DNA of 64,000 nucleotides from the NCBI GenBank assembly GCA_029263315.1, contig JAJCXR010000026.1:124001-188000 (forward strand), in the 5' to 3' direction. The stretch's first letter is position 1. Every line of letters begins with the position of its first letter. The DNA is from Acidobacteriota bacterium (GTDB taxonomy: Bacteria > Acidobacteriota > Thermoanaerobaculia > Multivoradales > J023). The notes under the pieces are model-generated. The model was not told the origin of the DNA, did not search any database, and saw only the letters and a program-made list of their open reading frames with translations. Both the position numbers and the translations under genes were made by a program. Below are positions 8,763 through 17,634 of this stretch, piece by piece.

Positions 8763-10454
8763 TCAACGACCCAAGAAGGCTTTTGCCTCGGCCAAACCCT
8801 CGACATCGGCATCGGCCCGCTGCCAGTTGTCGAGGAGAGCTTCGTAGTAGCGGACGGCCGAACGTCGATCGCCGAGCTTCTGCGCAGCACGGGCGGCGCC
8901 GAGCAAGGAAATGGACCGTCCCGGAGTCCGGACCAAGGCATACTCAAAAGCCATCAGCGCTTCTCGGCTACGGCCCAGGCGCAGCAACAGCTCGCCATAA
9001 AACTCTTGGGCCGGTTTGGCGGGGTGGGGCGGCCCCGACGGAGGTGCCATGCGGCCTTCGATCTCCGCCGCCTCCCGGGCCCGGCTCAAGGCCGACTCCG
9101 CTTGACCTTCCCGCAGATGAATCAGCGCCTGGACCGTCTTCTCCATGACCGCCACGCGGGCCGCCAGCTCCGTGTTCTTGCGCCCCTCCTCCCGTTGCCG
9201 CAAGCGCGTCAGAACGCTCAGCGCCTGACGGGCCCGCGGCAAGTCGCCGAGCTCGGCGGCGGCCATGCCAATGGCCAGAACCATGGAGGCATTGGCTCCT
9301 TCGAAGCTGCGCTCCACCAGGCGCTGACCGCCCGTCGGTGCGGCGCCCCAACGGCGGGATTCGATCAAATAACGACCGATCATCTCGAAATAGTTTTGTA
9401 GCGGCCCCATCTCATGGGCCCCATGACCATTGCGGGACGCCTCCTGTTGACCGATTTCGCGGATCGCGTCCTCGAGACCCTTCAAGGTTCGTGCCGCGTC
9501 GTCGTAACGCCCGGCCTGCAAATAGACGTAGGTCAGCCAGGTGGCGCTGTGCCAATCCAAATGGGCCTTCGACAGTCCTTTGCGCTGCGCCCACTGCACC
9601 GACGCTTGGAAGGCGTCGATATTGGAATCGATCGCCTGCTGCCACTCGCCGAGCTGCACGAAGATATGCGACGGCATGTGCAACGCATGGGGAGCCGCCG
9701 GTGCGATCGCCGCGTAGGTGCGGGCGGCCCGCAAGCCGAGGGGGGCCAAAGAGGGGTCGTCGTAGGCGTGGATCAGGTAGTGGGCGATGCCCGGATGCTT
9801 GGGGTGACGATCGAAGAGCTCTTCGAGGAGGGCCGCCGACTGCATGCGCTGTTGACGCTGCCACGGGCCACGCCGGCTGATGAACTGCAGGGTCAGAGCA
9901 TAGAAGGCGGCGGCGTCTTCGTCCTCGGGGTAGCGCTCGGACAGCGATCTCATGGCATCGGAGAACGCCAGGTAGCGGGGAATCTGCTCGGCCGCCCCAT
10001 AGAGCGCTTCGGCCGTCCCCAGGTAATCTTTCTCCCGTTGGCTTGGCGCTTTGAGGGCCCGTGCCCTCGGAGTGGGAGCCAGCCGGTTCAAGGCCGCCCG
10101 GGCCGCCTCGAGATCCTCGTAGCTCCAAAGGAAGCGAGTATGGCTGACCGCCTCTCCCCAATAGGCCATGGCAAAGCTCGGGTCCTGCCGTTGGGCTTGC
10201 CGAAAAAGATCGATGGCCTCTTCGTAGAAAAAGCTGTGCAATGCCGCCATGCCTTGGCGGAAGGATTTCTGGGCCGCCGGAGATCCGGAATTCTCGAACT
10301 CGATCTTTCCTAGATCTTGCCTTTGGGAAGCCCTCTGTTGTGCGCCGGCCGAAAAGGTTAGGCCACAGAGAACCGTCAAGAGCAACAACAGCAACGGAGT
10401 CCCGACAAGGGTAGGTCTACGGACGGCATCGATCACGGCGGTCTCTTCGTTCAA
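8763..10454 (-). CDS. Exported tetratricopeptide-repeat protein
   Basis: 563 residues. A signal peptide is clear near residues 16-38 (LLLLLLTVLCGLTFSAGAQ). At least seven degenerate TPR-like helical pairs follow, for example KSFRQGMAALHSFFYEEAI and a C-terminal pair around LLRLGRSREALMAFEYALV. The conserved HYLIHAYDDP and HALHMPSHIF stretches are typical of a widespread family of exported proteins of unknown function. A TTG start is indicated by GGAG 7 bases upstream, and no ATG lies near the signal peptide. It is the first gene of a run into the multihaem cytochrome and miaE. No catalytic residues are recognised. Confidence 0.8.
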   Translation of the reverse strand: MNEETAVIDAVRRPTLVGTPLLLLLLTVLCGLTFSAGAQQRASQRQDLGKIEFENSGSPAAQKSFRQGMAALHSFFYEEAIDLFRQAQRQDPSFAMAYWGEAVSHTRFLWSYEDLEAARAALNRLAPTPRARALKAPSQREKDYLGTAEALYGAAEQIPRYLAFSDAMRSLSERYPEDEDAAAFYALTLQFISRRGPWQRQQRMQSAALLEELFDRHPKHPGIAHYLIHAYDDPSLAPLGLRAARTYAAIAPAAPHALHMPSHIFVQLGEWQQAIDSNIDAFQASVQWAQRKGLSKAHLDWHSATWLTYVYLQAGRYDDAARTLKGLEDAIREIGQQEASRNGHGAHEMGPLQNYFEMIGRYLIESRRWGAAPTGGQRLVERSFEGANASMVLAIGMAAAELGDLPRARQALSVLTRLRQREEGRKNTELAARVAVMEKTVQALIHLREGQAESALSRAREAAEIEGRMAPPSGPPHPAKPAQEFYGELLLRLGRSREALMAFEYALVRTPGRSISLLGAARAAQKLGDRRSAVRYYEALLDNWQRADADVEGLAEAKAFLGR

Positions 10455-10611
10455 GGCACTCTCCCAGAGTGGCGTCGCCGCCTTGGTTCGTAAGTCCAGA
10501 GTGGTGGCGTGGTCGGTGTGATGGAATCGTTACAACGGGTCGGTTGGCGTCGACCCTCGTCTTATCTTACACTGGTGCCGTGCCCCCTTCGGGCACCCGG
10601 AGCTTCAAACC

Positions 10612-11733
10612 ATGAACCGTCGACGATTTCTACACCACAGCCTTGCTCTCCTTGCGGCGGGCGCCATGCCCCGCTGGGCCCAGGGCCAGGACGGCCAATC
10701 ACCGTTTCGCCTGCTGGATGTCTTACCGTTCCTCGACGAGGGTCGGAATTACATCAACGTCCTCTACGGCGAGGAGCTCAACGGTCGCCTGGCGTTTGAC
10801 GTCTCTACCCTGACCAAACGACGCTTGATCACGCCGCAGGAAAAGTTCTTCATCCGTACCCGCTATCCGGAGCACTTGACCCCGGGCCAACCTTGGTCCC
10901 TGAGCATCGACGGTCTGGTGGCGACGCCCCGGTCGCTGGAGATCAAAGACTTGCCGGCGCCAAGCCCCATCGGCACCCATCTGTTGGAATGCTCCGGCTC
11001 GACGCGCAACAGCTCCTTTGGCCTGATGAGCGCCGCCACCTGGGGTGGGGTGCCCTTGGCTCCACTCATCGACAGCTGGAAGATCGATCCCCGTGCCACC
11101 CAGGTTCTAGTCTCGGGTGTCGATCCCCTCGAAGGGGAAAACCGGGGCGCCAGTTGGGTGTTTCCGCTCTCTGCCCTACGCCATCTGGGTGCCTTGGGGA
11201 CCCACATAAACGGAGCGCCCCTGACGAAGGATCATGGGCTTCCCATACGCCTTGTGATGCCCGGCTGGTACGGCTGTTGTTGGATCAAATGGGTCGACCG
11301 CATCACCTTCGTCGACGATTCGGTGGCGGCCACCGATCACATGCACGAGTACGCCGGTCGTACCTTGCAACCGGGCATGCCGCGCCGGGCCAGCGATTTC
11401 CTGCCGGCCACCATCGATGCGGCGGCGATGCCCATTCGGGTCGAGATGTGGGAGGGCCCCGAGGGTCTCTTCTATCGCATCGTCGGGATTTCTTGGGGCG
11501 GCGAGCGCCTGCCCTCGGGCTTACGACTGCAATGTGCGCCGCAGCAGGAGGTGGTGCAGGTCAAAGACTTCGCCCCCACCAACCAACGGACCTGGAACCT
11601 CTGGTCCCATGTTTGGCGCCCCAAGGCCCCCGGCGATCACACCTTTCTGCTGAGCTTTACGGACAGCGACTTGCGCACCCGGCGCATGGACCAAGGCTAC
11701 TATCGGCGCCGGGTGCGCATACCCGCCACTTGA
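10612..11733 (+). CDS. Tat-exported molybdopterin oxidoreductase, sulfite-oxidase family
   Basis: 373 residues. It opens with a twin-arginine-like signal (NRRRFLHHSLALLAAGAMP). The oxidoreductase molybdopterin domain follows, with LLECSGSTRNSSF carrying the probable Mo-ligating Cys127, then TWGGVPLAPLI and MPGWYGCCWIKWVDRI, as in the SUOX/SorA/MsrP fold. A C-terminal Mo-co dimerisation (Ig-like) domain appears from about residue 265. SUOX-family members oxidise sulfite or reduce sulfoxides; the substrate here is unknown. No haem domain is fused, but a multihaem cytochrome lies 2 kb away on the other strand. The 157 bp upstream is a divergent intergenic region shared with the TPR gene. Confidence 0.85.
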   Translation: MNRRRFLHHSLALLAAGAMPRWAQGQDGQSPFRLLDVLPFLDEGRNYINVLYGEELNGRLAFDVSTLTKRRLITPQEKFFIRTRYPEHLTPGQPWSLSIDGLVATPRSLEIKDLPAPSPIGTHLLECSGSTRNSSFGLMSAATWGGVPLAPLIDSWKIDPRATQVLVSGVDPLEGENRGASWVFPLSALRHLGALGTHINGAPLTKDHGLPIRLVMPGWYGCCWIKWVDRITFVDDSVAATDHMHEYAGRTLQPGMPRRASDFLPATIDAAAMPIRVEMWEGPEGLFYRIVGISWGGERLPSGLRLQCAPQQEVVQVKDFAPTNQRTWNLWSHVWRPKAPGDHTFLLSFTDSDLRTRRMDQGYYRRRVRIPAT

Positions 11734-11790
11734 AGCCGGCGCAGCCGAGCTAACCTGAGCATCGCCCGCATCTCGGAGGCTGCCCCGCCT

Positions 11791-13845
11791 CTACCAGCCG
11801 CGGGCCGGCTCACCACGGCGATAGGCCTCGAAATTTCGCTGTAGACGGGGTAAAAGATCGTTCCGTTCTTCACCCCTGGCTTGGCTGAGAATCTGTTGCT
11901 GCAACTTCAGCGCCTCACCGAGCTGGCCCCTCTCCGCCAATGCCATGGCCAGGGTTTCCCCGTGCTCCAGGGTCGGAAACAACTGAAAGATGCGCTGCGC
12001 CAGCTCAACCGCCAGGTCGCCGTTGCGCAGGCCGTCCTCGGGCGCCGAAGCCAACAGCCGAGCTTTCAAATGGGCCAGCTCGGCGGCCCGTGGCAGCCGA
12101 GCCAAGCCCTCTTCCAGGCGGCGGGCTGCCTGCCGGTAATCCCCGGCCTGCATCAGGGACTGGACCTCCAACTGTCGATAGTGAACCGTTTCGGGCTGCC
12201 CCTCCACCAAACGCCGGTACTCGGCTGCGGCGGCGGCAAAATCACCCGCCCGGCGCAGCGTATTGCCGAAGCTCAAAGCCGCTTGCCAGAGGCCGGGGTA
12301 GAGCTGTCGCGCCTGACCGTAACCCTCGAGGGCACCTTGTAGATCGTCCCGGCGCTCGGCGATCTGAGCCAGCTGGTAATGGGCCAGGGCCTTCTCTTGG
12401 TTGGGAGCCTCGGCGTTGTCGATCACCGCCTGGTGCTCCTTCGCGGCCGCCTCCATGTCACCGCGTTTGAAGAGCTCCAGGCCGAGCCGCTGCCGCACTT
12501 CCACCCATTGGGGAAACTCTAGGGCCAAGACCCGCAACGCCTCGAGGCTTTCTTGCCCGCGACCCAGCTCGTCGAGGGCGACGGCCAGGTGGAAGCGTGC
12601 CTTGGCATGCTTCGGCGACAGCTCCAACACCTTCTCGAACATGGCCTTCGCTTCGTCCCAACGGCCTTGTCGGCTGCGGGTTACCCCCAGATTGAGATAC
12701 GCCAGCTCGAAGCTTGGATCGACCTCGAGTGTCGCCTCGAACTCACGCACCGCTGCCTCGAGCTCGCCCTGCTCGAGCAGCGTCGTCGCCAGCTCCAGCC
12801 GAGCCGCGGTATCGTCCGGATCGATGTCGATCAGACCACGCAGCACGTCGACGGCCGCCGCCAGCTCTCCGGCCTTGCGCAGGGTATACCCCATGCCGCG
12901 CAAGGCGGTGGAGCTTTGGGGATCGATCTCGAGGGCGGCGCGGTACCCCTGTTTGGCCTCTTCGAATCGTCCCCCTTCAACCGCAGCCTGGGCGGCATCC
13001 AGGAGCGGGCCAATACCCAGGACGAGCTCCTTCAAGGCTGCAACCCAAGGATCTTCGAAGGTGGGCCCCACCGCTCCCATGGCATTGATGTGGTGTTGAG
13101 CCCTATCGCTGTCCCCGAGGCGACGGTAGGCGACTCCGAGGAGGTAATGCACCGTGGTCGCCGAGGGTTGGAGCTCCAAAGTACGCTCGAAGTGATCGAT
13201 GGCCTCCCGGGTCTCGCCTCGGGAGGATGCCAGCCGCCCCAGGTGGCAATGGGCGGCGGCGACGGCGTCGTTCTTCTGCAAGATTTCCTGCAACAGCTGC
13301 TGCGCCTGCTCCGCCTGGTTGAGGTCCGAGTAAACCTCGGCCAAACGCAGATCTGCCGCCAGAGCCGCCGCACCGTCGGTATTTGGGATGTGGTCGCGGC
13401 TGCGCTGTAGAAGCTCCGCGGCGGTGGCCAGATCGCCGTCCGTCTGGGCGATGACCCCCTGCAGATAGGTCCACCTGGGTTCTTGGGGAACCAACAAGGA
13501 CGCATTGCCATAGGCGATGTTGGCCGGTGGATGCAGGCCATAGGCATGGTAGTGCCGGCCGAGCTCGCCAAAAGCCAGGGCCAACGCCTGATCCGTCGTC
13601 GACCCAGCCAGGAGCTTTTCTACGTTCGAGCGCTGGTCCGTCAACTGCTGTTGGATTTGCGGCGCGAAACGACTCAGGTCCGCCTCCATCAACGGTTCGA
13701 GGGCGCTGCGATCGATCCCCCGACAGGCCAGGGTTGCCAGCGCCAGGGTTGCTAGCGCCAGGGTTGCCAGCGCCCGGGTTGCCAGCCCTTCGGTGCACAC
13801 CCAGGACATCGACCTCCGTCGAGCCGTGCTGCCTTGCAGCCTCAT
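11791..13845 (-). CDS. TPR lipoprotein-like protein, copy 1 of the CRTAC1-TPR cassette
   Basis: 684 residues. The N-terminus has a long hydrophobic stretch built from repeated ALATL units and ends in TLAC, a weak lipobox, suggesting an exported, possibly lipid-anchored protein. The rest is about 15 TPR units (for example WDEAKAMFEKVLELSPKHAKA and LAAAVDVLRGLIDIDPDDTAA). It is paralogous to the gene at 15697-17634: both share DLSRF near the mature N-terminus, FGELGRHYxxY and a final LxLQQQI segment. The start ATG lies one base after the stop of the upstream CRTAC1 gene (TGA-A-ATG). The last gene of the operon; it converges with the molybdoenzyme. Confidence 0.8.
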   Translation of the reverse strand: MRLQGSTARRRSMSWVCTEGLATRALATLALATLALATLACRGIDRSALEPLMEADLSRFAPQIQQQLTDQRSNVEKLLAGSTTDQALALAFGELGRHYHAYGLHPPANIAYGNASLLVPQEPRWTYLQGVIAQTDGDLATAAELLQRSRDHIPNTDGAAALAADLRLAEVYSDLNQAEQAQQLLQEILQKNDAVAAAHCHLGRLASSRGETREAIDHFERTLELQPSATTVHYLLGVAYRRLGDSDRAQHHINAMGAVGPTFEDPWVAALKELVLGIGPLLDAAQAAVEGGRFEEAKQGYRAALEIDPQSSTALRGMGYTLRKAGELAAAVDVLRGLIDIDPDDTAARLELATTLLEQGELEAAVREFEATLEVDPSFELAYLNLGVTRSRQGRWDEAKAMFEKVLELSPKHAKARFHLAVALDELGRGQESLEALRVLALEFPQWVEVRQRLGLELFKRGDMEAAAKEHQAVIDNAEAPNQEKALAHYQLAQIAERRDDLQGALEGYGQARQLYPGLWQAALSFGNTLRRAGDFAAAAAEYRRLVEGQPETVHYRQLEVQSLMQAGDYRQAARRLEEGLARLPRAAELAHLKARLLASAPEDGLRNGDLAVELAQRIFQLFPTLEHGETLAMALAERGQLGEALKLQQQILSQARGEERNDLLPRLQRNFEAYRRGEPARGW
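13726..13785 (-). repeat. 15-bp tandem repeat in a TPR protein signal peptide
   Basis: Four adjacent units close to CGCCAGGGTTGCCAG, in frame, encoding ALATL repeats of the hydrophobic signal core on the minus strand. Units differ at one or two bases. Confidence 0.85.
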
Positions 13846-13846
13846 T

Positions 13847-15697
13847 TCAGCCGCCCACCCGCGGCGCGGAGCCTTGACCCTGGCGCAGGGTCGAGTATTG
13901 GCCCAAGGGGAGGTCGGCGAAACCTTCTCGGCGGCCGTCGGGCCAGGTCACCTCGACCTCGGCCAGCCCGCTGCTGTCGCCAAGACCGAAGAGCAACCGC
14001 GGATCGTGGGCCGAGGCATAGCTGGAGTCGCTGCGCACCCGTCGTCCCATGGCCTTGGGGGCCAAGAGGTCGACCCAGGCACCCAGCTGATCACGATCCA
14101 CCGTCGCCCCCACCAAGCGCAATCCCAACCATTGCTGGTCCTGGCCCACATTGTTGATCAACAGACGCAGCGGTCCGGCATTGTTGTGGACCACCACGTC
14201 GGGATCGCCGTCGTTGTCGATGTCCCCGACGGCGGCACCTCGACTGACCTCCGAGAGCTGCAGGGCGGCTCCGGCATGGGCGCTCAAATCTTCGAAACGT
14301 CCGTTGCCCAGATTGTGAAAGAGCTGGTTTTTCTGATGCATGGGGTGCGGGTCCTTGGCCAGCATCAAGTCCCTCAAGCCCTGTACGGCACCGTTGGCGA
14401 CAAAGATATCGAGCCAACCGTCGTTGTCGTAGTCGAGGAATGCTGTGCCGAAACCTGTCGAGTCGAAGCTCGGAGCTCCGAGCCCCGACTCGACGGTTCG
14501 GTCGGAGAAGACGCCGCCCCCTTCGTTGAGGTAGAGGGTATTGGTCTCCTGGTCGAGATGGGAGACAAAGAGGTCCTCGTCGCCGTCATTGTCGAAGTCG
14601 GCGGCATGCACACCCATGCCCGCCTCGGCCTTGCCTTGATGGTTCATCGCCGCACCGGAGAGCCGCGCATCGTCCTTAAACGAGACGTTGCCTGCGGCGT
14701 CGGGCCCCTGATTGAGCAGCAGGTTGTTGGGCTCTTCGTCATTGGCCAAGTAGAGGTCCAGCCATCCGTTGCCGTCGAAATCCCCACTGACCGCCCCGAG
14801 CACCGGCGCCGCCTCCTGGGTCACCCCGGCCCGTGCGGTCACATCCTCGAAGGTACCGTCGCCGCGATTGCGAAACAGTGAATCGGCGACGCTCTTGAAG
14901 GAGACGGGACCACAATAATCGGCCAACCCGATGTCGTTGGTGCATTCCCGGTGCACCGCGAAGCTAAAATCCAGGTAGTTGCCGACGTAGAGATCGAGCC
15001 AACCATCCCGGTCGTAGTCGAAGAAGACGGCCGCCACGCTCCAGCGCATTTCGCCGACCCCCGCACGCTCGGTGATGTCTTCGAAGGTGCCATCGCCACC
15101 ATTACGCAACAATCGGTTGGTGCCATTCCACTCCGTGACGTAGAGGTCGGGCCAACCGTCGTTGTCGATATCCCCCGCCGCCACCCCCATGCTGTAGCCA
15201 TCCACCCGGAGACCGCTCTCGATCGTCACGTCGGTGAACCGGAGGTGAGGTCGTCCCTCGGCGTCAAGGCTCAGATCGTTGCGGTAGAGGCGATCCAAGA
15301 ACGGTGGCGGCTCGGCGGGGGGGAAGGTTGCGTCTTCGAGGCTCTTGCCTTTCCCCAGGAGATGGCCCTGGGTGACATAGATGTCGAGGTCTCCGTCGTT
15401 GTCGTAGTCGAACAGCGCAACTCCACCGCCCATGTGCTCGCTGTAGTACAGCTCTCCGCTCATGCCGTTGAAGTGGACAAAATCCAATCCAGCGGCGGCG
15501 GACTGGTCGCTGAAGATCTCTCGCTGGGGGACCTCGATTTGGGATGTCGTCGCCGGGGCGACCTCGTCCTCCGCTGGCGGCGCGGCGCCACCGCAGGCGA
15601 CGAGAAAAGAAAGCCACCACAAAGCACCCACTTGGTGACACCAACGACGACGGGCTGAAGGGGGCAATTCGAGCATTGGATCTCCGACGGTGAGCAT
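13847..15697 (-). CDS. CRTAC1/ASPIC-UnbV VCBS-repeat lipoprotein, copy 1
   Basis: 616 residues. A signal peptide ends in the lipobox LVAC. The body is an FG-GAP/VCBS beta-propeller with seven calcium-loop motifs of DxDxDG type (such as DYDNDGDLDIY, DYDRDGWLDLY, DFDNDGDEDLF), followed by the C-terminal ASPIC/UnbV domain (SRGAAVGDIDNDGDPD, then WLGLRLVG and VTWPDGRREGF). The family is extracellular or periplasmic, Ca-binding and mostly of unknown function. The ATG at 15697 overlaps the upstream TPR stop by one base (TGATG); an in-frame TTG at 15700 is possible. It pairs with the TPR gene downstream. Similar to the protein at 17618-19528. Confidence 0.87.
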   Translation of the reverse strand: MLTVGDPMLELPPSARRRWCHQVGALWWLSFLVACGGAAPPAEDEVAPATTSQIEVPQREIFSDQSAAAGLDFVHFNGMSGELYYSEHMGGGVALFDYDNDGDLDIYVTQGHLLGKGKSLEDATFPPAEPPPFLDRLYRNDLSLDAEGRPHLRFTDVTIESGLRVDGYSMGVAAGDIDNDGWPDLYVTEWNGTNRLLRNGGDGTFEDITERAGVGEMRWSVAAVFFDYDRDGWLDLYVGNYLDFSFAVHRECTNDIGLADYCGPVSFKSVADSLFRNRGDGTFEDVTARAGVTQEAAPVLGAVSGDFDGNGWLDLYLANDEEPNNLLLNQGPDAAGNVSFKDDARLSGAAMNHQGKAEAGMGVHAADFDNDGDEDLFVSHLDQETNTLYLNEGGGVFSDRTVESGLGAPSFDSTGFGTAFLDYDNDGWLDIFVANGAVQGLRDLMLAKDPHPMHQKNQLFHNLGNGRFEDLSAHAGAALQLSEVSRGAAVGDIDNDGDPDVVVHNNAGPLRLLINNVGQDQQWLGLRLVGATVDRDQLGAWVDLLAPKAMGRRVRSDSSYASAHDPRLLFGLGDSSGLAEVEVTWPDGRREGFADLPLGQYSTLRQGQGSAPRVGG

Positions 15698-17634
15698 CAA
15701 CGGATAGCCAGGCGGCGATAGCGTTCCAACTGGGCGCGGGCGGCGGCGGCGGCGTCGAGCTGACCCGCCGCCTCCAGTTGGCCGACGATCTGCTGCTGCA
15801 AGTCGACGGCTTCGGCGCCTCGGCCTTCGGCCGCCAAGGCCATGGCGACGGTTTCAGCGGACTCCATGGAGCGGGAGCGCTCGAAGACCTGTTGCGCCAG
15901 TTGCAGGCCGCGGGCCGTATCCCGGATTTCGGGATCGGGGCAGGTCACCAGCAACCGGGCCAGGGTTTGGGCCAGCTCGTTATCGTCCGGTATTTCCTGC
16001 AGGGCCACCTCGAGACGCTGCCGGGCGGAGGTCCAGTCTTCCGTTAGCACCCGGGCGGTCACCTCCCCCAGCCAAGCGCGGGGGTTCTTGGGGTCGATCG
16101 CCAACGAGGCCATGTAAGCCTCGATGGCCTCCGGGTAGCGACCCTGGCGACCGAGAAGGTTGCCCAGGCCAAACCAGGCGCCGGCGCCCTGCGGCGAGAC
16201 GGCGGCGGCCCGTCGATAGAGTTTTTCCGCCGCCTCAAGATCTCCCCCCGAGGCCTCCAAAGCGGCGAGATGACTCAGGGCTTCGGCCCTTTCGCCGTCG
16301 GTCAAATCGCGGCTCAGCACCTCCTCTTGGACCCCCTTGGCGGCGGCCAACTTGCCTTGTCTGGCGAGAGCTAAACCGAGGTTGAGGCGGGCCGCAATGT
16401 TCTGCGGCTCCAGCTGGAGAATCTCGTCGTAGGCCGCCGTGGCGTCTTCGTAGCGTCCGGCGTCGGCCATGGCCTTGGCCAACGCAAAGCGCACCGCCGT
16501 CAATTGGGGATCGATCTCTAGGGCCTGACGATAATGCAGCAAACCCGCCTCGAGCCGATCGGCCAGGATCTCCAGCGCCCCCAGGTTGAAATGGACCTGG
16601 GCCGCGTTGCCGGCCCCCAAATCGAGGGCCTTTTGGAAGTGCCGACGGGCGCCTTCGAGGTCGTCGAGCTCCAACAGCATGGCGGCCAAGCCTTGTTGGG
16701 CCTCCGGGTTTGCCGGATCTGCCGCGATAGCTCGCTCATACTCCTGCCGCGCCGCCTCGTAGTAGCCTTCCACTTGCGCCTTGGCGGCCCGCCGAATATG
16801 GGCCGCCGCGCCGGCGCGCAGATCGCCGAGGGCTTGGACCAAGGGGTCCTTCAATCTCACCTCTTCGCTCCCGACCTGTGCCGCTTGCAGGCGCGCCTCA
16901 TCGAGGCGCCCATCGGCCCGCAAGGCTTGCGCCAAGGCATAGTGCACGATGGTGGCTTGGGGTTGAAGCTCCAAAGCCTTCTGCAAGTGCGTCACCGCTT
17001 GCGCGGCTCGCCCCTCGCCATTCTCCAGCAGACCGAGAAAGTAGTGGGCCAAGGCGCTGTCGGGATCGATCGCCAGAGCCCGTTGCAAGGCCTGCCGCGC
17101 TTCCTGGGGACGATTGTCGTCGGCCAGCGTTTCCCCCAGGCGCACTTGGGCCGGTTGATTTTCCGGTTGCTGCTCGAGGACTTGACGAAATAGCGTCGCC
17201 GCCTCCGGCAGGCGCCCCGTCGACTGCATCACCACCGCCAAGTGGTAGGTCCAACGGACCTCCTCCGGCGCCAGTTGATGGGCGTTGCGATAACAGGCTT
17301 CGGCCTCCTGCAGCAGCTCATAGACATCGTAATGACGGCCGAGCTCGCCAAAGGCCGCCGCCAGGACCGGTGCCGGTGCCTCGCTCTCCAGGGCTTCTTC
17401 GACCTCCCCATGGCGACGTTGCAGTTGGTCCTGGACGGCCTTTTCGAAGCGGCTCAAATCCGGCTGCGGTAGTGGCTCTAGAGCTTCCCGCCGTGGATCA
17501 GCACCACCGCAGGACAGGACGATCAGCCAACAGGCGACGGCGAGCAGCGGCCCACCGACGGTCGAGGCCAAGCTTCCGGTCGCTGACCGGCGAGGGCGGC
17601 AGCCGACGACCCAAGGTTCAGGGTAGGGCGTCAC
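15697..17634 (-). CDS. TPR lipoprotein, copy 2 of the CRTAC1-TPR cassette
   Basis: 645 residues. A signal peptide with lipobox VLSC near residue 42 is followed by roughly 14 TPRs (EAATLFRQVLEQQPENQPA, EAIEAYMASLAIDPKNPRA and others). The architecture and the mature N-terminus (PDLSRFEKAVQDQL, FGELGRHYDVY) match the neighbour at 11791-13845, so they are paralogues. The GTG start has GGGGAGGG 5-6 bases upstream and overlaps the end of the upstream CRTAC1 gene by 17 bases, pointing to translational coupling. The protein is probably an envelope scaffold that acts with its CRTAC1 partner; this is inference from the duplicated pairing. Confidence 0.83.
   Translation of the reverse strand: MTPYPEPWVVGCRPRRSATGSLASTVGGPLLAVACWLIVLSCGGADPRREALEPLPQPDLSRFEKAVQDQLQRRHGEVEEALESEAPAPVLAAAFGELGRHYDVYELLQEAEACYRNAHQLAPEEVRWTYHLAVVMQSTGRLPEAATLFRQVLEQQPENQPAQVRLGETLADDNRPQEARQALQRALAIDPDSALAHYFLGLLENGEGRAAQAVTHLQKALELQPQATIVHYALAQALRADGRLDEARLQAAQVGSEEVRLKDPLVQALGDLRAGAAAHIRRAAKAQVEGYYEAARQEYERAIAADPANPEAQQGLAAMLLELDDLEGARRHFQKALDLGAGNAAQVHFNLGALEILADRLEAGLLHYRQALEIDPQLTAVRFALAKAMADAGRYEDATAAYDEILQLEPQNIAARLNLGLALARQGKLAAAKGVQEEVLSRDLTDGERAEALSHLAALEASGGDLEAAEKLYRRAAAVSPQGAGAWFGLGNLLGRQGRYPEAIEAYMASLAIDPKNPRAWLGEVTARVLTEDWTSARQRLEVALQEIPDDNELAQTLARLLVTCPDPEIRDTARGLQLAQQVFERSRSMESAETVAMALAAEGRGAEAVDLQQQIVGQLEAAGQLDAAAAARAQLERYRRLAIR

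Noticed and set aside
13726-13785. Possible CRISPR array
   Set aside because: The 15-bp units are adjacent without spacers and are in frame in a coding sequence; no cas genes are seen.
12553-15658. Several plus-strand open frames opposite the CRTAC1-TPR operon
   Set aside because: They lack start signals and domains and mirror the repeats of the real genes.
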